In this document: positions 56,897 to 64,000 of the stretch, one piece after another
How the letters are laid out: every line of letters starts with the position of its first letter
Position numbering within the stretch: the stretch's first letter is position 1
Assembly: GCA_003586115.2 (NCBI GenBank)
Contig: QVOM02000034.1
Span: 144,093,988 to 144,157,987 of the forward strand
Length of the DNA: 64,000 nt
Source of the DNA: Salvator merianae
Taxonomy: Eukaryota; Chordata; Lepidosauria; Squamata; Teiidae
Direction: 5' to 3'
Translations under genes and position numbers: made by a program
Notes under the pieces: model-generated
Databases searched by the model: none
What the model saw: only the letters and a program-made list of their open reading frames with translations
Told to the model about the DNA's origin: nothing

Positions 56897-58332
56897 AACC
56901 TGAACCTCACCTGATTTAACTCTGCTGAGCCCAGGAAGCATATTGATGTCTCATCCTCTAATGTGTTGCTGTGTCCTGAAAGATCTCAGTTTGCAAGGAG
57001 GCTACAAAGCTGTAGCTTAGGCAAAAGTCCTTGGAAATGAAGCCTAGAATCAGCTAAAGTCCAAATAAGCGCCAGGAGAGAATCAGGAAGCAGCTGGGCA
57101 GGAATTTCAAAAGCAGCAGACAAGCAATCCAAGAGAGAAGTTTCTGAAGACAAGAGATATTGTATGGAGAGAATTGATGATGGAGGGCTATGAGACACTC
57201 ACTAGCATTATCAGTGTGAATAGGCCATTTGTCCCTAAGGTGTTACTGGACCCCATTGCTTACTGATCCAGATTTACATGGCTACATCTTTGAATTCTAG
57301 AGCCTGGAAAGAGCACAACTCCATAGCAAGGCAAAGTGATTTCAGAGTCCCAAAGTCTGGGTCTCAGTGGAGCTGCCTCGGCCATGGCAGTGATTGATTG
57401 AGGCAGAAGCATGGAGCAGCAGCAAAGACAGCAGGCAACATGGGGGGGTAGATCCAGTGATGGGAGACTGTAACTGGGGCTATCTTTGGGGTATTCTTTG
57501 CCTGGAGGGGGGGGACTGCTTCCAGACCTAAGGGACAGCCAGGGACAGAAGCAAATGTTAGTCTATGTTAGTCTATGAAGGATGGGAATGGAGCCAATGT
57601 TATGTGAGTGTTGTGTGAAAATGTAGTACTTAGTGAAAACTTACTTTTGACCTGTGTGAAGACCACCTGTGGATGTGACAACTCAGAAGTCACAAATATG
57701 TTCTTGACTGTTGGCAGGGACAGAAACAATGACATAGCAAACACAAGATAATGCCAGTCAACCGGACATCCTCAATTTACATTCAAAATCAATCAGAGTT
57801 GCTCAAACATTCCCGATAATGACATTTCTGTTTTCACACCTGAACTGATTAAACAATCAGGTTGGCCAAAGTGAAACAATAGTGTCTCAGATACATATTT
57901 GATATTTTTTGATATTGTAGACAGAGTGTCCCAGATTTAGCTAGTTTGCAAAGATTTACATTATTCTGAAGGAAGCAAAACCTTTTAGTACTGATTGCCT
58001 TCTTGATTAAGTTATGCAGATGTGCCCATCTCTACTTGCTGCCAGATGGGATAGGGGTAGTGAGTAAAAGGAGAAAGTTCCAAGTTGTCTTTTATATTGA
58101 GGCTTGATTTTTATCAAAATGCAGTCTGTATGGCACAAGGTTCCAAGGCACTCTGGTCAATTCCTTAAGCCTGCCACAAGTCCAAATAATCTCATAGTCA
58201 TTGGCACACACCATACAAGGCTTCTAGTGCACAGGGAATATGCTTTAAATTTATATCCTGATGAGAAATTTCTGTAACACACCCAGGTTCCCAGAAAGCC
58301 AACAAATGTTCCTAAGGGGAGTTTGCTAAGTG

Positions 58333-58335
<3 letters not shown>
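56897..58335. other. No gene; possible MITE right end
   Basis: TATCAGTGTGAATAGGCCATTTGTC at 57211-57235 resembles the right terminus at 5589-5608 (AGTGTGAACAGGCCCTTTGTC), so a GGGCC-family MITE may end near 57225; its left end may be hidden by the hexanucleotide array. Nothing else recognised. Confidence 0.4.

Positions 58336-58376
<41 letters not shown>
58336..58376. repeat. (CA)n microsatellite
   Basis: About 20 CA dinucleotides, uninterrupted. Confidence 0.95.
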
Positions 58377-58378
<2 letters not shown>

Positions 58379-59689
58379 TGTACAGGGAAACTCCATTTCA
58401 CATGTTTTGTAAACCATCTGAAATGACATTTTGCACACTCCTAAAATTTTGCAAAATAAGAAATGAAGGAGCAATGAAGAAGCAAATGCCTTGCTCTGAA
58501 TTACTTCATGGGAGGTGGGAACATATTAAACAATATGAATGCTGTCATTCTACACCCCTTCCTAGTCAAATATTTTGTAAAACATTCAAAATGTCATTCG
58601 GCACACATCTAGTAAATGTCTGTGCTGGATGTTTGAAGTTCCTTGAGTTATTTTGATCAAACTACTTGAAAAAATGCAAGAAAAAATGAATTCTTCAAAT
58701 TTGACAGAGTACAGTAAAAAAAAAAAATACATAAGATGAGCTTTGCAATTTTGCTTGTTATATACTAAGCATGCTTTTTGAAATTATTTTTTCAAGTGGA
58801 CAAAACTTTCCTCCCTGATTTGGGTTCTCTAGGAAATGATCAAGAAGCAGGAAAACCATAAGTACACTGTTCCTTTCTCTATTAAACAGAAATCTTCAAA
58901 AATATCATTTGATATCTCTACCACATAAGAAATGCTGGGCTCAAATAATTGGATTTCATAATATGAATGAACGCATTTTCTCAAAGTTAAGTGAGTCAGA
59001 GAGAAACAAAATAAAGGCAGGGGAAGAAAATCTTGAAGTGACACATCTGCTTCCAGATTTTCCTTGGAAATAATCTCTGGAAAGGGAACTAACATCTTAA
59101 TTGATTTTATGTGATGCAAGCAATTACTATAGTAGATGTGATTGCACATGTTCTTTCTCTAAGGACAAAATCTGTACAGTAGACTAGAACGAACATGAAA
59201 TTTGTAGGGTGTATTGGATCATAAAAGCACAGCACTTACATTATTTGGCCTTACAGCAGTCTGTTATATAGCACTTGTCTTCCTCTAAACAACAAAGGTC
59301 CGCTATAATAACAGCTGATTTGTAACCCCATTTAAAAAGTGTTCTGCTTTTGTTACATTCTCTATGAAGCATTACAGTCTGGGTATTACTCTAGGATGCT
59401 TTGTGTCACATTATGCTGCTTCTTGGCCTCACATTGAAAGTAAAAAATGTTTTGTTAAATAATTGATCTAAGACTTTAGAATGAAGCAATTTTTCACTGT
59501 GACATGATTTTGAGCCTGTTTCCAGTAAATTGGTATAGTGTAATTTCCTCCAGTAATTCATCTTAACAGACTTCTAATACTTAACAGCAGCACACAATAC
59601 TGAATTTACCACATATAAATGTTTAGAAAGAAGGAAATTTTGTGAACATTACAAATATATATGTCCTTGCCATTCAGGATTAAAAAATA
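58377..59689. other. No gene recognised
   Basis: AT-rich sequence. Imperfect similarity of ATTTTGTAAAACATTCAAAATGTCATTCGGCACAC (58570-58604) with TGTTTTGTAAACCATCTGAAATGACATTTTGCACAC (58402-58437) suggests a short local direct duplication about 168 bp apart. Confidence 0.5.
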
Positions 59690-59709
59690 ATAATAATAAT
59701 AATAAAAAA
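59690..59709. repeat. (AAT)n microsatellite
   Basis: About five AAT triplets followed by an A run, near the 3' end of the adjacent CR1. Confidence 0.8.
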
Positions 59710-59729
59710 ATGCATGCATGTAATTAGTC

Positions 59730-60178
59730 ATAGAATCATAGAATCATAGAATCATAGAGTTGGAAGGGACCTCCAGGGTCATCGAGTCCAACCCCCTGCT
59801 CAATGCAGAATTCACTAAAGCATCCCAGACAGATATCTGTCCAGCCTTTCCTTGAAGATCTCCAGCGAAGGAGAGCCCACCACCTCCTGTGGTAACCTGT
59901 TCCAATGACTGATTGCCCTTACGGTCAGAAAGTTTTTCCTAATATCTAGCCTGTATCTACTCCCTTGAAGTTTCATCCCATTGTTTCTAGTCCTTTCTTC
60001 TTGCACAATTGAGAATAGGGCCAATCCTTCTGCACTGAGACAGCCCTTCAGATACTTGAAAACAGCTATCATATCTCCTCTCAGTCTTCTCTTCTGCAGG
60101 CTAAACATTCCTAGGTCCTTTAACCGTTCCTCGTAGGACATGGTTTGCAGACCACTCACCATTTTGGTCTTCTTGGAG
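59730..60178 (-). pseudogene. CR1 LINE ORF2 C-terminus and 3' end, 5'-truncated
   Basis: An open frame of 115 codons (60162-59815, minus) contains SYEERLKDLGMFSLQKRRLRG, DMIAVFKYLKG, RYRLDIRKNFLTVRAISHW, NRLPQEVVGSPSLEIFKERLD, the standard CR1 C-terminal order. After the stop comes a short 3' UTR (CTGCATTGAGCAGGGGGTTGGACTCG...GGTCCCTTCCAACTC on the minus strand) and the octamer tail ATTCTATG repeated at 59730-59757. No stop inside the retained part, so it is one of the younger LINE copies here. Truncated just upstream of the open frame. Confidence 0.9.
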
Positions 60179-60818
60179 AAATTTCAGGGACTCTCAAATC
60201 AAGGAGAAATGCAGATATATGTCTTTTTTCCCCCTTTCCTCATCTGTGTTTCTTCACTGCAGCCCAAAAGTGGCCATCTTATTAGACAATGTGAAGATGG
60301 GGCTTTGGACCATTTCATGGCCCTGTAACACAATTTGATCTGAAGGAACTCAGGAATTCCTGTCCACCCTTAAATTTGATCAATCAGAGGAATGTGCTAG
60401 TAGCACCCCCACATAGATCTAGGCCTGTCTGCTGACCTCTTCCTCTTCTCAGTGGGATGCCACTGGAAAGTCTCTCTCAGTTGTAAGCCAAGCTGTCCCA
60501 TAAGCTTTATGACAAGACCAATTGATACAGAGATGAGAATTCAAACAGAGGAAGAAAATCACATGGAGTATGTATTTACACACCTCTGTCAGGTTGTTGT
60601 TGCTACTGCTGTGTGGTTAAGAAAGGTCCATAGGATTTCACAACAAAACTGTCAACATAAGTCTTCAATTTCTTTGATGCACAACATTCTGGTTTCTTTA
60701 TTCTCCCACACTTCTTGAACCATGCTACCGTCCTTTACGACTTTAGGGAACGTTTTTTGTGGATCATTTTGAGACCTTTACACAGCAGAATACAAGTTCC
60801 CTAGACTACTGCTGCTGC
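60179..60818. other. No gene recognised
   Basis: Unique-looking sequence with no coding signal. Confidence 0.5.
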
Positions 60819-61023
60819 CACTGCTGCTCTACAACTGCTGCTGCCGCCACCGCTGCTTCTTCTTCTTCTTCTTCTTCTTCTTCTTCTTCTTCTTCTTCTT
60901 CTTCTTCTTCTTCTTCTTCTTCTTCTTCTTCTTCTTCTNNNNNNNNNNNNNNNNNNNNNNNNNNNNNNNNNNNNNNNNNNNNNNNNNCTCCTCCTCCTCC
61001 TCCTCCTCCTCCTCCTCCTCCTC
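60819..61023. repeat. Compound triplet microsatellite with an assembly gap
   Basis: CTG/CTGC-rich sequence (60808-60857), (CTT)n of about 27 triplets (60857-60938), 49 N (60939-60987), then (CTC)n of about 12 triplets (60988-61023). The N run is a sequencing or assembly gap; true length is unknown. Poly-Ser/Pro/Glu/Arg frames are artefacts. Confidence 0.97.
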
Positions 61024-61319
61024 CCTTTGGAATGCAAGCTTTGGTTGTATGTCTATGACTCAACAAAGTGCAAGAAAAGATCAGTCTTCTCGTTCACTGA
61101 CTCTTATCCAGTTTCCACAAAGTGAAAAAAGTGTGGAATTAGTGGAAATATGAAGAATCCCCATTGCCTTTATATAAACCACAGATTGCCAGTACGTGTC
61201 ATGCTTCAAGAGTTGTCAGAAGAATTTCTTTGTTTGAAGACTTGTCAGACTAAAGTATGAGTGGAAACTTTGCCAGCAAATGGAGCACTTCATTTTGTTA
61301 ATATGCAGGTGTTTATCAA
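61024..61319. other. No feature recognised
   Basis: Short AT-rich spacer between the microsatellite and the MITE-like units. Confidence 0.5.
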
Positions 61320-62886
61320 GCCCTTTCCACACTTACCTCTGATCTGGAAAGGTGTCTAAGGGACCTGGCTTTTGCAAGCTATCATGGGGCAGTATAGGCA
61401 CTGTGTGAGCTTTGGAATGGTGTGGAATGACACAGTGTGTGCAGGGGCTGTGCCACAACAACTGTGGCAACCAGAAACAGCTGTAGCCTGCTCCCAATCA
61501 TGAAGGCCTGCACATGGTGTGGATGTACTTCACTAGTGAGCATGCAGATGCTCTCTAGTGAAAAGTTCAAAAAGGTCCCTGTTGTAAATATGTCCCATGC
61601 AACTGCATGGACTTTTTTGTGGAGTTTTCTTTTCAACTGCAGAATTTGTTTGTCATTGCATTATTTAGGAAAGAGCTGAAAATCAAGGCAATTTTGCACT
61701 TTCACAGAGTTTTCTGCACTTACCCTTAAGCCACTCCAAGAAGGGATCCAGAGGCTTCTCTTCTGCATGGTGGATCCAGCCTAAGATGCTCTCTAGTATG
61801 CTCTGTCTGCCTTGGGTGGAGTGTAACCCTGATTAGGTGGTCAAAATGGCCACCTAGAGCAGAATAGTGATAGACCTTTCTTAAAAGGTTTACTGGCAGT
61901 CTAGAGGTCACTAGAACAAAAAAGGGAAGTGTGCAAAAGGGCATGTGCCTCCTTGTTCTGGCTTAGTGGGGACCCATTTCGGTGGCAGCCCAAATTGTGC
62001 TGCCAAAGGGGGTCCTTTGGGGACTCCAAGACCAGGGACTTTAGTTCCTGGCTGTTAGAGCCCTTGAGCAGGCTCCAAAATTCTCACAAACTTCAGAGTG
62101 GCATAGGACAGTGAGGATGCTGTCCTGCAGCAGCCATCCCAAGTGCAGATGACCCTGGTTAGGGACAGCTGAACTGCTCCAACAGTGAACTGTTCCAGTA
62201 GGAGCAGGTCCAGCTGGAACAATTCAGGTCTGTTAAATGCTGAAACATCCCTTGTGACTACATGGACTTCTTTGTGCAGTTTTCTTTTCAACTACAGAAG
62301 TACAAAAGAAGGTACATTCTTTTGGAGAGGATCTGAAGATCAAGGCAGCTTCTGCACTTATCTGTGTTATCCTGGGCTATGGCAGGATGCTCGGACCCAG
62401 GATGGGAAACCCATCCAACCCTGTCATTAGTTGCCAGTGGGGTAGGATAAGTGCATCCACATTTCACAAGGCACATCTGGGCCCACCCATGGCTGCTAAC
62501 CTTAAAGGCGGGTCTAACTTCAAAGGCTAAGTCCTGCCATGGAAGACCAGGAAATTTTGTTCCTAGTCTTTGGCATTTCCAGTCAGGAAATTTTCAGTAG
62601 TGTACTGTCAGTGCCACTTCCAGCAGTGCTTCCTTGTGCACTGCTGAAAAGGGTCCCCCACTGTATTCAGGGCTACAGAGGTATGCTTCCACAGACTCTT
62701 GTAGTCTGGGATAGTTGCAGTGATTCACAGGTGGATCTTTCTGTCAAGGTCTACCACAGGCCCAGCAGGATAGGCCACTATTATGGCATCCTATCCCAGT
62801 CCCTGGCTTCACCCTGTGTGGATGCAGCATGCCAGCAGTGGATGGGGTTTCTGCTGGTCCATACCACTGTGCAGATAGAAAATCCC
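61320..62886. mobile_element. Three adjacent MITE-like units of the GGGCATTTCTGC family
   Basis: Unit starts are GCCCTTTCCACACTTACC (61320), GAGTTTTCTGCACTTACC (61708) and CAGCTTCTGCACTTATC (62346). The outer right end, in reverse complement, is GGGATTTTCTATCTGCACAG (62867-62886). The last ~150 bp of unit 1 (61564-61707) is a direct copy of the last ~130 bp of unit 2 (62220-62345), sharing TGGACTT(T/C)TTTGTG(G/C)AG and TTTTCTTTTCAACT(G/A)CAGAA. Unit 2 matches 54093-54660. Non-coding. Confidence 0.65.
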
Positions 62887-62991
62887 TGAACCCCTTTGGA
62901 AACCATGCAGAAAGTGACCAAGATTATGACCCTCTGTTTTTCAAGCATTTATTCTGCGTTGAACTCCCGCCACTCCCACATAACATGTAAC
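62887..62991. other. Spacer including left target copy
   Basis: Short unique sequence; CATGTAAC at 62984-62991 is the left target-site copy for the following MITE. Confidence 0.7.
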
Positions 62992-63193
62992 CAGCGGCGG
63001 TGCGTCCCTTCAAATGTGGGTGTTCGCTCGCTCGCTATCGCCCGTTCGCGGGGCCGCCGGGCCACCATAGTGATGCAGCAAGTTGCTGCGACCTGCTAGG
63101 TGACCGCTGCGTCACTACGGTGGCCCGGCGGCCCTGCGAACGGGCGATAGCGAGCGAGCGAACACCCACATTTAAAGGGACGCACCGCCGCTG
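62992..63193. mobile_element. Palindromic hAT-type MITE, 202 bp
   Basis: CAGCGGCGGTGCG...CGCACCGCCGCTG. The outer ~85 bases of each arm are reverse complements with only a few mismatches (for example TTCAAAT against TTTAAAT, GCGGGGCC against GCAGGGCC, CATAGTGATG against CGTAGTGACG). CATGTAAC flanks both sides exactly (62984-62991 and 63194-63201), an 8-bp hAT-type target duplication. CpG-rich with GCTCGCTCGCTATCGCCC in each arm. The two plus-strand frames across it are mirror artefacts. Confidence 0.92.
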
Positions 63194-63201
63194 CATGTAA
63201 C

Positions 63202-64000
63202 TGTGAATGTGAATATGAGTAGCTCTGTTTTATCTTCAACAGGCTTTGCACTATAGAGGTTGCTTTTCAAGTTTATATTCTGGAACTTTGACTAGTTTCT
63301 CTGTATACGGACTCTGTATGCTTCAGTGGATATCGGTTGAATTTCCTGAGATATTTCAAAACTGTCAAGTTATCTAAAGTTAGACTGCAACACGTAGGTG
63401 GATGGAGAGGCTTGAAGATTAGAACACCATTTAGTAAATGCAGATATATACGCACGCATGAGTATGCAACTGCACCAGTTACGTTCCCTGTAGGCAGTAA
63501 GTGAATTCAATGTAATTTCTGAACACCACACAGAACTCAGGGATTACCTGTGGTGTTTCACTATTGACAACAATTTGTAAGTGCCATTTTTGATAGACTC
63601 AAATAATTAACAAGTGGGTGGCTAAACAGATTGCTAGGAAAGAAAGCCATTTTAAGCTTTGATCACAGAAAATAATTTTCCTTTAAAAAACTGCAGCTAA
63701 CAGTAGGTAAAAAGTTAATGAGAAACATGCAAATGAAAGACATGTAAATAATTAATACATCCTTCACTTCTGAGAAAGATTTGTTGTTGTTGCTGCTGCT
63801 GCTGATTAATAAGGAAATGTATTGTGGTTTTTAAATCCTTTGCAATGAGGAGTTTGAATAATCTCATCCCATGTATTTAAAAGGACACAAATTGTTGTAC
63901 TAATTGTTTTGCAAATGAGGCTTTTGATGTGTCCACCTCCCAAACATTATCTTGAGGTGCCTAGGGCAAATCACTTGATAATTTTATGCAGAAGACATAA
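63202..64000. other. No gene recognised
   Basis: AT-rich to the window end; a (TTG)n(CTG)n run of about seven triplets lies at 63781-63803. Confidence 0.6.

Noticed and set aside
56602..56910. Phe-Pro repeat protein on the minus strand
   Set aside because: It is a reading of the GGGAAA hexamer array.
60759..61066. Poly-Ser/Pro, poly-Glu and poly-Arg open frames spanning N
   Set aside because: They run across a triplet microsatellite and an assembly gap of unknown content.
62896..63200. Two plus-strand open frames of 66-67 codons
   Set aside because: They read into a palindromic MITE, and the second half mirrors the first; no protein family is recognisable.

Overview
The window looks like vertebrate nuclear DNA, most probably from a squamate reptile (lizard or snake). 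It is AT-rich, has no operon-like or densely coding stretch, and is full of microsatellites and old transposon copies. L1, L2, CR1 and R4/Dong-type LINE fragments occur together with many short DNA-transposon derivatives (hAT-like and other MITEs); from established knowledge, that mix fits squamate genomes better than mammals, birds or fish. The organism call is inference.

I could not support any host protein-coding exon, tRNA, rRNA, CRISPR array or prokaryotic feature. The readable protein similarity is all LINE-derived: an L1 ORF2 3' portion (52.0-53.95 kb, minus), two CR1 ORF2 C-termini (59.73-60.18 kb minus; 30.68-31.33 kb plus), a CR1 reverse-transcriptase fragment (50.6-52.0 kb, minus), an R4-type C-terminal endonuclease region (45.8-47.2 kb, minus) and several L2 C-termini with 3' tails. 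All are 5'-truncated or broken.

Layout: 0-2.2 kb, an unclassified repeat (here 'repeat A') holding a fold-back MITE; 2.2-18.4 kb, mostly unique sequence with L2/CR1 scraps, MITEs at 5.2 and 10.3 kb and a hairpin at 8.25 kb; 18.4-18.7 kb, a 70-bp tandem array running into CCTT/TTTC microsatellites; 20.4-21.3 and 44.9-45.8 kb, two copies of a second unclassified repeat ('repeat B'); 25.4-26.1 kb, a tandem duplication of a hairpin-bearing unit; 30.7-35.7 kb, a nested region of CR1, MITEs, two more copies of repeat A and two hAT-like insertions with perfect 8-bp target duplications, the larger carrying a very GC-rich 156-bp higher-order array; 36.3-38.0 kb, a 1.74-kb segment bounded by 68-bp inverted repeats; 45.8-47.2 kb, the R4 copy interrupted by a MITE and an L2 piece; 50-54.7 kb, CR1 split by a MITE and next to an L1; 61.3-62.9 kb, tandem MITE-like units; 63.0-63.2 kb, a nearly perfect palindromic hAT-type MITE.

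The elements do not work together as a pathway. The useful information is the nesting order and the families that can be defined by comparing copies within the window. No undescribed functional system was found; the best leads are structural.
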